Below are positions 1-7,607 of a DNA stretch of 64,000 nt, piece after piece. Numbering within the stretch: position 1 is the stretch's first letter; the number at the start of each line of letters is the position of its first letter. The DNA comes from Planctomycetota bacterium (GTDB lineage: Bacteria; Planctomycetota; B15-G4; SIAN01), in assembly GCA_009691715.1 (NCBI GenBank), contig SIAN01000002.1, positions 168,432 to 232,431 on the forward strand. The letters run 5' to 3'. The position numbers and the translations under genes are program-made. The notes under the pieces are model-generated. The model was not told where the DNA came from. It did not search any database and saw only the letters and a program-made list of their open reading frames with translations.

Positions 1-286
1 CGCGTGCGAGCGCGCAGGCGTCCGCCAATGCCGCCGCCTCGCTCGCGTATCGCGCGCAACGCACGCCACCGAGCGCCGGACCGGCCGAGGTGTCATGGAT
101 GACCACGATCGCCCGCAGTCCGCTCGCCCGGTCGGCGATGTAGTGGATCTCCTCGAACTCGTAGCTGAGGTGGGTCGCGTCTGCGAGGTGGGCGGCACCA
201 GCGAGCGGGGCGGCACCTGGCAGGATCGCCCCGCCGGTCAGGGCGGTTGCGCCGGAGCGGTTGGCGGTCGGCGGCTCAGTCGACAC
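1..286 (-). CDS. Glu/Leu/Phe/Val dehydrogenase (leucine-dehydrogenase-like), N-terminal part
   Basis: This gene runs off the left edge, and only about 95 N-terminal codons are present. The translated reverse strand reads through a leader, then a segment ending in [18 protein letters not shown] followed by [16 protein letters not shown]. It matches the start of the dimerisation domain of leucine and valine dehydrogenases, where an HDxxxGPALGG stretch precedes the catalytic lysine region, which lies outside the window. The family deaminates branched-chain amino acids oxidatively with NAD. The start is taken as GTG at 286, because the same frame has a TGA just upstream. The gene is divergent from the HEAT lipoprotein, with about 170 bp between them. 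Leucine versus valine or phenylalanine specificity cannot be told from this fragment. Confidence 0.75.
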   Translation of the reverse strand, partial: MSTEPPTANRSGATALTGGAILPGAAPLAGAAHLADATHLSYEFEEIHYIADRASGLRAIVVIHDTSAGPALGGVRCARYASEAAALADACALAR

Positions 287-460
287 TGCAGGCCCTCATT
301 CGCGTTCGTGGCCGCGGGGAGCCGCAGCGCCACGGTCGGCGACGATAGCGATCACTGCGCGCGCCACAGGGGAGCGATAGGCTCTCTGCGTTTGGGCCGG
401 GAATCTCCCGCGGCTGCTGCCGTCGAAGCGCCGCCGAACTACGAATCTGGAGCTCTCGTG

Positions 461-1489
461 ATGACCGTGTCGCCGCACCGGGATCGCCAAGCCGGTGCCA
501 CCGCCTCCTTTGCCGCGCCGCTGTTCCTCGCGCTGCTCGCGGCCCTGCCGGTCGGCTGCCAGTCGGCGCCCGAGCTCGCGCCGCTCTCGGCCATGGAACT
601 GGCGGAGGCCGACGCGCTGCGCCGCCACGACCCGAAGGCCGGGTTCGTGAAGGACCGCGGCACGCTGTTCGTTTCGCTCGACCAGAACCTGCGCAAGTGG
701 CGCGAACTCTGTGCGCGGACCGATGTCGCCGACATCGACCAACGCTCGAGCCTCGAGGTCGTGCTGACCAAGCAGGTGTACTACAACTTCGAGACGATCC
801 TGAACGAGCTCGAACGCGGGACCGACCACGACCACCGTGTGACGGCAGCCGCCGCGATCGGCTTCAGCAAGATCCCGGCGCCCGACGAACCGGGTGGCGA
901 TGCCGATTTTCCGGCCCTCCACCCGCGCGCATTGCCGCCGCTGCTGTACGTGATCGAGTCCGGTCAGGACGAGCTGGTGATCAACTCGCTGCTCTCGTTG
1001 GCACGGCTGAAGATGTCGGCGACGCCGCGTGACCTCCTGATCGAGCTGATGATCAAGCACCACCACGCCGACGTGCGCGCCAACGCCGCCTACGCGCTGG
1101 CCGAGATCGCCGGCCCGCAAGATGGCCCGCTGCTGATGCCAGCGCTCTTCTCCGCGCTCTCCGACCCGGCGGCACCGGTGCGACTGCACGCGGTGAAAGC
1201 GCTCGGCCGCATCGGCGACCGGGCCGCCCAAGGCCAGCTGATCGAGCGGCTGCGGCGCGACGACACGCCGTTGGTCCAGGCGTGCGCCGCGATGGAGCTC
1301 GGCAAACTCGGCGACTGGTCGACCGTGGGCTTCCTGATCGAAGGTCTGGAGTCGGACGCGCAGTTGCTGGCGTTCCAGTGCCACCACGCGCTGGTCAAGC
1401 TGACGGGCAAGACCGAGATCAAGGGCTACCTCGCCTGGCGCGAGTGGTGGGAGAAGTCGCCGGAGAACCGCGACCGGCCGCGCACCTGA
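461..1489 (+). CDS. HEAT-repeat lipoprotein
   Basis: The product is predicted to be 342 residues. It starts at ATG 461, followed by a hydrophobic signal segment ending in a lipobox (LPVGC, about residues 25-30), so it is probably anchored to a membrane. The frame stays open further upstream, but that stretch is basic and low-complexity and would bury the signal peptide. The C-terminal two thirds form HEAT/PBS-lyase-like helical repeats (segments such as VRANAAYALAEIAG and VRLHAVKALGRIGD). The protein ends with a LTGK...W..WW motif that recurs after HEAT repeats in the VWA protein at 28443-30011. HEAT arrays are protein-interaction scaffolds. No enzymatic motif is visible and the partner is unknown. 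The gene converges on the Kdo-kinase-like gene with only 7 bp between the stop codons. Confidence 0.75.
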   Translation: MTVSPHRDRQAGATASFAAPLFLALLAALPVGCQSAPELAPLSAMELAEADALRRHDPKAGFVKDRGTLFVSLDQNLRKWRELCARTDVADIDQRSSLEVVLTKQVYYNFETILNELERGTDHDHRVTAAAAIGFSKIPAPDEPGGDADFPALHPRALPPLLYVIESGQDELVINSLLSLARLKMSATPRDLLIELMIKHHHADVRANAAYALAEIAGPQDGPLLMPALFSALSDPAAPVRLHAVKALGRIGDRAAQGQLIERLRRDDTPLVQACAAMELGKLGDWSTVGFLIEGLESDAQLLAFQCHHALVKLTGKTEIKGYLAWREWWEKSPENRDRPRT

Positions 1490-1496
1490 CGCCCGG

Positions 1497-2417
1497 TCAC
1501 CGCGCCGGCGACCGCCGCCCGAACAGTCGCCATCCGAGCCGATGCCAGACGATCGATCGTTGGTAGCGCGCGCGAACTGCCGCGAAGAGCGCGCGCCGCG
1601 TGAGCGCGCGGAGATCGACGGCAGCGCCGGCTTCGCGACCGGCGGCCGCCGCATAGCCGCGCACGAATGCCGCGAGGTCGAACGCGCCGAGGGCCGCGCC
1701 GAGCAACTTCACCTTCTCGGCGCTGCGCAGCAGGCGTGCGAGGTTGCCGATCGCGGCGTGCGCGAGCGGTGCGAGCGGGGCACCGAGCGTCGAGCCGCCG
1801 AAGTCGATGAGCCACGCGCGCGCCGGGGCGCGCGCCAGCAGGAGGTTCGTCGCGTTGAGGTCGGCGTGGGTGATGCCGGCGGCGTGCAGCACCCGGATCG
1901 CCGCGGCCGCCGCTTCGAGCAGAGCTCGCCGCTCCCCCGAATCGAGCGCCTGGCGCAACTGTCTCGCCGCGTCGAGGCCGTCCTGCTGCTCGACGGTCGC
2001 GAACTCGAGCACCCAGCTGCCGGCGACTCCGGGCTCGACGCTTCCGCCCTGCCGTCGCGCGCGAGCGAACGCGAACGGCGCGACCGGGACGTTGCGTCCC
2101 TCGATCTCGAGCTGCAGCGCGACGAGATCGTCGAGGCGGCGCGTCGACGCGAATCCGTTGGACAGCAGCCGACCGAGCACACCACCGCGCGCGAGCGTCG
2201 TTGCGATCACTCGTTCCCGGCCGAACCGCAGCCTCACGGGTGCGCCGCGGCCGCCAAGCGCCGTCCGCTCCGCACCGATGCAATCGGCGAGCGGACGGGC
2301 CTCGAGCAACCCCGCGCCGATCGCCACGTCGAGATGACGCGACGCGACGGTGAGCACGACGCGGCCGTCGGCCGAGCGGCGCACGACCAGCTCGAACTTG
2401 TCGTTCCCCTCCTTCAT
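1497..2417 (-). CDS. lipopolysaccharide kinase family (Kdo kinase / WaaP-InaA-like)
   Basis: This 306-residue protein has the small protein-kinase-like fold used by Kdo and heptose kinases. The catalytic loop reads HADLNATNLLL (about residues 206-216), followed about 15 residues later by the metal-binding segment WLIDFGG. Both match the Kdo kinase/WaaP family, which phosphorylates core sugars of lipid A-linked LPS on the cytoplasmic side. The neighbouring divergent gene is a heptosyltransferase, supporting a role in LPS inner-core assembly. The ATG start at 2417 lies only 17 bp from the start codon of the heptosyltransferase. The choice between Kdo and heptose as substrate is not settled by sequence; the proportions look closer to KdkA. 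Confidence 0.75.
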   Translation of the reverse strand: MKEGNDKFELVVRRSADGRVVLTVASRHLDVAIGAGLLEARPLADCIGAERTALGGRGAPVRLRFGRERVIATTLARGGVLGRLLSNGFASTRRLDDLVALQLEIEGRNVPVAPFAFARARRQGGSVEPGVAGSWVLEFATVEQQDGLDAARQLRQALDSGERRALLEAAAAAIRVLHAAGITHADLNATNLLLARAPARAWLIDFGGSTLGAPLAPLAHAAIGNLARLLRSAEKVKLLGAALGAFDLAAFVRGYAAAAGREAGAAVDLRALTRRALFAAVRARYQRSIVWHRLGWRLFGRRSPAR

Positions 2418-2434
2418 CGGGTATCCCGCTCACC

Positions 2435-3541
2435 ATGATGGCCGACGGCGCGCTGCTCGTCATCCGACTGTCCGCCCTGGGCGACGTGCTCTTCACGTTG
2501 CCGGCGATCCACGCGCTGAAGCAGGCGCGCCCCGACCTCGCCATCGACTGGGTGGTCGAGGAGCGCGCGGCAGCACTGCTCGATCTCTATCCGCCGCTTC
2601 GCCGGCGCATCAGCTGGCGCCGCGCCGAGCTGGTCGGAGACGCGCGCCGCCCCCACCGCTGGCCGCATGCGCTCGCGGCGTTGGCGGGCCACGTGGCCGC
2701 CGTGCGGCGCGAACACTACGACGCCGTCCTCGATTTCCAGGGCAACCTGAAGAGCGGCGCCCACGCCCTGCTTGCACGTGGACGGCGGAAGATCGGGCTT
2801 GCGCGGGGCATCAGCCGCGAGGGAAGTTGGCTCGCCGCCCGCGAACGGATCACGCCGCCGCCCACCGCGCTCCATCGCGTCGAACAGGCGCTCGCGCTGG
2901 TGCGGGCGTTCGCGCCAGAGATCCCCGAGGTTGCGACCGCGCCGCCGCTCGTCATTCCCGACGCCGCCGCGCAGTTCGCCGCTCGCGAGCTCGGTGCGCT
3001 TGGCCTCGCGCAGGCTCCGTTCACGATTCTCCACCCCGGAACTTCGGCGTTTGGCGCGTTCAAGCGCTGGCGACCCGATCGCTTCGCGCTGCTGGCCGAC
3101 CTGCTCTTCAAGCGGCACGACGTGCCTTCGCTGGTGACGTTTGGACCCGGCGAAGAGGAGCTCGCGGCCAAGGTGGTCGCCTCGTCGCACCACGGCGCCG
3201 CAAGACTCGCCCCGAAAACGCGATCGTTGACTGAGCTTGCGGCCTTGCTGGCGCGGGCGAAGGTCGTCGTCGCCAGTGATTCGGCGGCGCTCCACCTCGC
3301 CGCGTTCCTCGGCACCCCCGTGGTCGCCCTGTTCGGACCGAAGGACCCACGCCTCTACGGACCGCGTTTCGCGCCGATGCGCGTGGTCCACACCTGGTTG
3401 CCGTGCAGCCCATGCGCGCGGCGCACCTGCCCCGATGTCCTCTGCATGGAGGAGATCGGCGTCCGCCAGGTGTTCGAGGGCGCAGTCCAATTGATCCGTG
3501 GCCTCCCGGCGGTGGCGATCGCGGGCGGCGCGGTCCGCTGA
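2435..3541 (+). CDS. waaC: glycosyltransferase family 9, lipopolysaccharide heptosyltransferase I-like
   Basis: The 368-residue product has the GT9 pattern. The N-terminus is LLVIRLSALGDVLFTLPA, the acceptor-side loop has DFQGNLKSG (about residues 95-103), and the C-terminal nucleotide-sugar domain carries HPGTSAFGAFKRW and the late motif SDSAALHLAAFLGTPVVALFG. The family transfers heptose from ADP-heptose onto Kdo2-lipid A at the inner membrane. WaaC is favoured over WaaF because of the DFQGN motif and the adjacent Kdo-kinase-like gene, but this is inference. The first two codons are both ATG (2435 and 2438). The gene converges with the CRTAC1 gene, leaving 10 bp between stops. Confidence 0.8.
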   Translation: MMADGALLVIRLSALGDVLFTLPAIHALKQARPDLAIDWVVEERAAALLDLYPPLRRRISWRRAELVGDARRPHRWPHALAALAGHVAAVRREHYDAVLDFQGNLKSGAHALLARGRRKIGLARGISREGSWLAARERITPPPTALHRVEQALALVRAFAPEIPEVATAPPLVIPDAAAQFAARELGALGLAQAPFTILHPGTSAFGAFKRWRPDRFALLADLLFKRHDVPSLVTFGPGEEELAAKVVASSHHGAARLAPKTRSLTELAALLARAKVVVASDSAALHLAAFLGTPVVALFGPKDPRLYGPRFAPMRVVHTWLPCSPCARRTCPDVLCMEEIGVRQVFEGAVQLIRGLPAVAIAGGAVR

Positions 3542-3551
3542 CATCGCCCGG

Positions 3552-5255
3552 TCAGGGTTGCGCGAGGCGGTGGTATCGGTTCACGGCCAGGTCCGCGAAC
3601 TCGCTCCTCGTCCCATCCGGCCAGCCGACGGTCACGGCCGCGGTGCCTTTGCGAGTGCCGAGGCCGAAGACGAGTCGAGTGTCGTTCCAGGCGGCGAACG
3701 ACGCGATGCCGCGCACTTCGTCGACCTGTGAAAAGCCACCCTCCCGCACCTCGATGCGGGCGCCGATCGCTCGTGAATTGGCGCCGCGGCCGCGCAGGTC
3801 GATGCCGATCCACGCCGGCCCCGCGCCTTGCCAGCGCGCCGTGTTCTCGAGGATCTCGGGCCGCTCCTGCCAATGGCCCACGACGAAGTCGACATCGCCG
3901 TCGCCATCGAGGTCGCCGACGGCAAGCCCGCGGCCGACGTGCTTTTCCGAGAAGTAGGGCCCGCCCCCACCGCTGATCAACGCGAACTTGCCGCGCCCGA
4001 TACCGCGGTAGAACTGCGCCTGCTGCTTGAACGACTGATGCGGGTCGACCGATTCGACGCGATCGAGGACGTGACCGTTCGCGATCGCGAGGTCGACCTC
4101 GCCGTCGAGGTCCTGGTCGAAGAATTTCGCCCCGAAGCCGACCCAGAGCCACGACTCCCGGCCGAGCCCGGCGAGGTCGGTGTCGTCGGTGAAGACGCCG
4201 TCGTCGTTCACCCAGAGCGTGTTGGTCTCCATCGCCATGTTGGCGCTGAAGAAGTCGAAGTCGCCGTCGCGATCGACGTCGGCGGCGTCGCTGCCCATGC
4301 ACGACTCGTTCTTGCCCTCGCCGTCCTGGGCGACGCCCGCCTCCACGCCGACCTCGACCAGACGGATGGGGCCGCCGCGCACCGAGTCGTTGCGCCAGAG
4401 GAAGTTCGGCACATGGTCGTTGGCGACGAACAGGTCGACGTCGCCGTCGCGGTCGTAGTCCGACGGCACGAGCCCGAGCGCCTTGCCGGTCTCCTGCACC
4501 GACAGCGCCTCGGCGGTCACATCGACGAAGCGGATCGCGCGGTCGCGGCCGCCGTCATTGCGCAGCACGCGATTGGCGGCACCGGCAAAGTTGTCGGGAT
4601 GGCAGTAGTCGTGGTCAGCAGCGCCGATCGAGGCGCCGCACGGGCGCGCGGTCTCGACGTCGTAGACGACGTAGTTGCCGACGTAGCAATCGAGATCGCC
4701 GTCGCGATCGAAATCGACGAACGCGGCCGCCGCCGTCCACGCGGACTCGGCGACTCCCGAGACATCGGTGACATCGGCGAACCGCCCGCTGCCGTCGTTC
4801 ACCAGCAGCGTGTCGCAGCCGTAGTTGCAGAAGTAGAGGTCGAGGTCGCCATCGCCGTCAATGTCAGGGCAGGAGACTGAAAGCGTGTAGCCGGCGTCGA
4901 ACGCGCCGCTCGCTTCGGTCACATCGACGAAGCGGAAGTCGCCGTCGTTGCGATAGAGCCGATCGCGCAGCGGCGGAGCCACCTCGCGTCCGGGAAGCGC
5001 CGCCGCTTGGGCGCAAAACAGATCGAGATCGTCATCGCCGTCGGCGTCGAACAACGACACGCCGCCGACCACGATCTCCGGAAACTGCTTGCGGCCGCAG
5101 CCACCATAGTCGTGCACGAAGTCGACGCCGCTCCCCGCGCCGCGCGCCACGAATCGTCCGGACGGACGGGGCGGCAACTCGTCGCCGCAACCCGTGAGCG
5201 ACGACAGCAGCAGCAACGTCCCGACGAGCGAGCGCGCGGCCTCACTTGCCGCCAT
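3552..5255 (-). CDS. CRTAC1-family lipoprotein with FG-GAP/VCBS repeats and ASPIC/UnbV domain
   Basis: This 567-residue exported lipoprotein has a signal peptide ending in LTGC (about residues 19-22). Most of the chain is a beta-propeller of FG-GAP/VCBS repeats with Ca-binding loops of the DxDGDGDxD type (for example DADGDDDLD, DIDGDGDLD, DFDRDGDLD). The last about 90 residues match the ASPIC/UnbV domain (NSRAIGARIEVREGG, then WPDGTRSEF). Proteins of this family are secreted, abundant in Planctomycetota and probably bind carbohydrate or other extracellular ligands; no catalytic activity is established. The start overlaps the end of the TPR lipoprotein gene by 14 bp, so it is the last gene of the operon that begins with lon. 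Confidence 0.88.
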   Translation of the reverse strand: MAASEAARSLVGTLLLLSSLTGCGDELPPRPSGRFVARGAGSGVDFVHDYGGCGRKQFPEIVVGGVSLFDADGDDDLDLFCAQAAALPGREVAPPLRDRLYRNDGDFRFVDVTEASGAFDAGYTLSVSCPDIDGDGDLDLYFCNYGCDTLLVNDGSGRFADVTDVSGVAESAWTAAAAFVDFDRDGDLDCYVGNYVVYDVETARPCGASIGAADHDYCHPDNFAGAANRVLRNDGGRDRAIRFVDVTAEALSVQETGKALGLVPSDYDRDGDVDLFVANDHVPNFLWRNDSVRGGPIRLVEVGVEAGVAQDGEGKNESCMGSDAADVDRDGDFDFFSANMAMETNTLWVNDDGVFTDDTDLAGLGRESWLWVGFGAKFFDQDLDGEVDLAIANGHVLDRVESVDPHQSFKQQAQFYRGIGRGKFALISGGGGPYFSEKHVGRGLAVGDLDGDGDVDFVVGHWQERPEILENTARWQGAGPAWIGIDLRGRGANSRAIGARIEVREGGFSQVDEVRGIASFAAWNDTRLVFGLGTRKGTAAVTVGWPDGTRSEFADLAVNRYHRLAQP

Positions 5256-6432
5256 TCGCGGCCTTCTCGATCTCGCGCAGCAGTTCGTCGCGCACCGGCG
5301 GCGCCACCTTGCCGGTCGCGATCATGCGGTCGGCTGCGTCGCGCGCGCCGGCGAAGTCACCTTGAGCGCAGAGCACCTTGGACTTGAGGAACCACGCCTC
5401 GACATCGCCGGCTTGCGCGGTCAGCAGCGCGTCGCATTCGGACATCGCCTCGGCGAGTTCGTTGCCGCCGAGGAGCTCCCGCACCAGCAGGTGGCGGCCG
5501 CGCTTCCACTCGGGCCAGGCGGCGATCAACTCCCTGCGCAGCGCGATCCTCCGCGGAAAGTCCTCACGGAACGCCGTCGAAGCGTCTTCCTCGAACAGCC
5601 GCAGCGAGTCGTACGCGCGCTGGTGGCGCGCGGCGTCTTCCGTCCTTCCGAGGCGGCGCAGCACGCGGCTCGCCGCGAAGTGGAGCGACGGGTCGTCGCC
5701 ACGCATGGCGAGCGCCATCTCAAGATCCGTGAGCGCATCCTCCGGCCGCTTCATCCGCTCGAAGATCTCGGCGCGCAGCGCCAGCGCCATGCGGTCGCTG
5801 GTGCGCGCGTGGAGCGCCCGCTCGACCTCGAGCAGCGCCTCATCGAATCGCCCGGCACGCAACGCCAGCGTCGCCTTCGACCGCCGCATCAGCGCGCGCT
5901 GCTCGTCCCTCAGCGCAGCGCGGCCGCTCAGGTCGTCGTCAGCGAGTTCCTGGAGCAACGGCGCCGCTCCGACGTCGTCTTCGAGCGCGACGCGAGCGCA
6001 CGCTTCGCCGACCTTCGCGGCAGCGTTGCGCGGATCGACCAGTCGCGCCGCGCGATAGGCGGAGAGCGCGAGCAGCGGCTCGTAGGCGAACGTCTTCTGC
6101 ATGCCGATATCGCCGCGCAAGAGCAGCGCGGTGAGGTTCGCCGGATCGGCCTCGAGCGCGGACTTGAGCTCGCGCTTGGCTTCGTCTGGATGGCCCAGCC
6201 CGATCTCGCGCAGCGCGAGCGCAACGTGCGTCGCCGCTCGCGATGCGTCACCCGGGATCGGCTGCGCGATCGGCAAGTCGAATCGGGCGCGTTGCGCGCC
6301 GCCTGCGCCGCCGCCAACTGCCTCATCGCCATTCGTCGCCACGCCGTCGGCGACGTCGTCGCCGCAGGCCGCGGACAGCCAGAGCACCGGCAAGACCAGC
6401 GCCCGCGCGACGGACGCTCTCCGCCCGATCAT
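5242..6432 (-). CDS. TPR-repeat lipoprotein
   Basis: The predicted 396-residue protein has a signal peptide with a lipobox (LSAACGDD, about residues 18-25), followed by at least five tetratricopeptide-like helical pairs (for example AKRELKSALEADPANLTALL and ALTDLEMALAMRGDDPSLHF). It is probably periplasmic and membrane-anchored. TPR plus CRTAC1 gene pairs are common in Planctomycetota and related phyla, and here the two overlap by 14 bp. It also overlaps the upstream lipoprotein gene by 4 bp (ATGA), implying translational coupling. The function is unknown; a scaffolding role for the CRTAC1 partner is inference. Confidence 0.8.
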   Translation of the reverse strand: MIGRRASVARALVLPVLWLSAACGDDVADGVATNGDEAVGGGAGGAQRARFDLPIAQPIPGDASRAATHVALALREIGLGHPDEAKRELKSALEADPANLTALLLRGDIGMQKTFAYEPLLALSAYRAARLVDPRNAAAKVGEACARVALEDDVGAAPLLQELADDDLSGRAALRDEQRALMRRSKATLALRAGRFDEALLEVERALHARTSDRMALALRAEIFERMKRPEDALTDLEMALAMRGDDPSLHFAASRVLRRLGRTEDAARHQRAYDSLRLFEEDASTAFREDFPRRIALRRELIAAWPEWKRGRHLLVRELLGGNELAEAMSECDALLTAQAGDVEAWFLKSKVLCAQGDFAGARDAADRMIATGKVAPPVRDELLREIEKAANGGK

Positions 6433-7607
6433 CCGCCGGTTCTCTCAAGGGCCAGCAACCGCGGCAGGACCAGATCGTCGGCCAACACCTGGTCGAACGG
6501 ATCGACCAACACCAGCATCCGCCCCATCCAGTCGATGTTCCACCGCACCTGCCAGCCGATGACCGCGATCAACTCTCCGTTGTCATCGTTGCGCAACGCC
6601 GTGCGGTACTCGGCGACCAGCACATGATCCAAGAGCTGGCGGAACGAGGCATCGCTCTTGTCGACCATCGGCAGGCAGATCTGGCTGGCGAGGTGGGTCG
6701 CCGGATCGACCTCGGAATTGCGCGCCATGGTGCCGCTGGCATCGGTTGCAGCCGCGTCAAGCTTCCACTCGGTCCGCGCGACCATGAGTCCGCCACGCTC
6801 GACGTGACGCCTCACCGCCTGCACGAACGAGACCTTCCCCGGTGGCGGTGCGTCGGTGCCGCCGTTGGCCGCCGCCTTCGCGTCGTAGGGATCGGGCTTC
6901 GCGCGCGCGAACACCGCCACGATCGCCTGCCCCTCGTCGTCGGGCCCGAACGTGCCGCGGATCGGTTGCGACTTGTAGAGCGAAAGGATGCCCACGCCAC
7001 GGATCTCGTGCCGGATCTGCCGTTCGAGCGCGACATGGTTGCTGCTCGCAGCCTCGGCCGCCTGGATCGCGCCATCGATGTCGACTTCGCGCGCGAGTTG
7101 CAGCAGCGACGCATCGATCTTCTGGTCGAGCTCGACGTAGCCGGTGCGCGTACCGAGGCCATCCCCGGCCTCGAGCCGCCCCGCTTCGCAGGCGACCGTC
7201 CACATCGCCTTCTCGTAGTGCTCGAGCAGGAGCTTCAACTGCTGCTCACGCCGGCTCGCCGCCGCGGCGACCAGAGTCGCGCGCTCCTTGCGGCGATCGA
7301 CACCGAACGGCTCGAGTCCGGGCTCTGCGCTGGCGAGCGAGTAGCAGGCCGGCGCCTTCGCCACCTCGGCCTCGAACTGCTTCTGGATGTGCACGAGGTC
7401 GGTGCGAGCGTCCTCGAAGATGATGTGGATCGCGCGCTCGGTGGCGAGCAGCATCGTCTGCTTGCGCTCGACAGTCGTCGGCTCGCGCGTCGCGCTGTCG
7501 GGCGGCGCAGAGGCGCACGCGGCCAACCCGAGGCATGCGATCAGCACCGCGGCACCGCCGCGGCGGTTTGAGGGGTCAAACGGCCTCATCGATCGCTCCC
7601 GCATCAT
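6429..7607 (-). CDS. lipoprotein of unknown function
   Basis: This 392-residue product has a signal segment ending in the lipobox LAAC (about residues 30-33), a helical region rich in charged residues (about 40-220), and a C-terminal half that I do not recognise. The ATG at 7607 is supported by an ATGA overlap with the lon stop; an in-frame ATG six codons later is an alternative. No domain can be named with confidence. The length, the lipobox and the repeated mentions of basal secretion or envelope proteins nearby suggest a periplasmic or outer-membrane location. It sits between lon and the TPR lipoprotein in a run of overlapping genes, so all four are probably co-transcribed. Confidence 0.7.
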   Translation of the reverse strand: MMRERSMRPFDPSNRRGGAAVLIACLGLAACASAPPDSATREPTTVERKQTMLLATERAIHIIFEDARTDLVHIQKQFEAEVAKAPACYSLASAEPGLEPFGVDRRKERATLVAAAASRREQQLKLLLEHYEKAMWTVACEAGRLEAGDGLGTRTGYVELDQKIDASLLQLAREVDIDGAIQAAEAASSNHVALERQIRHEIRGVGILSLYKSQPIRGTFGPDDEGQAIVAVFARAKPDPYDAKAAANGGTDAPPPGKVSFVQAVRRHVERGGLMVARTEWKLDAAATDASGTMARNSEVDPATHLASQICLPMVDKSDASFRQLLDHVLVAEYRTALRNDDNGELIAVIGWQVRWNIDWMGRMLVLVDPFDQVLADDLVLPRLLALERTGG

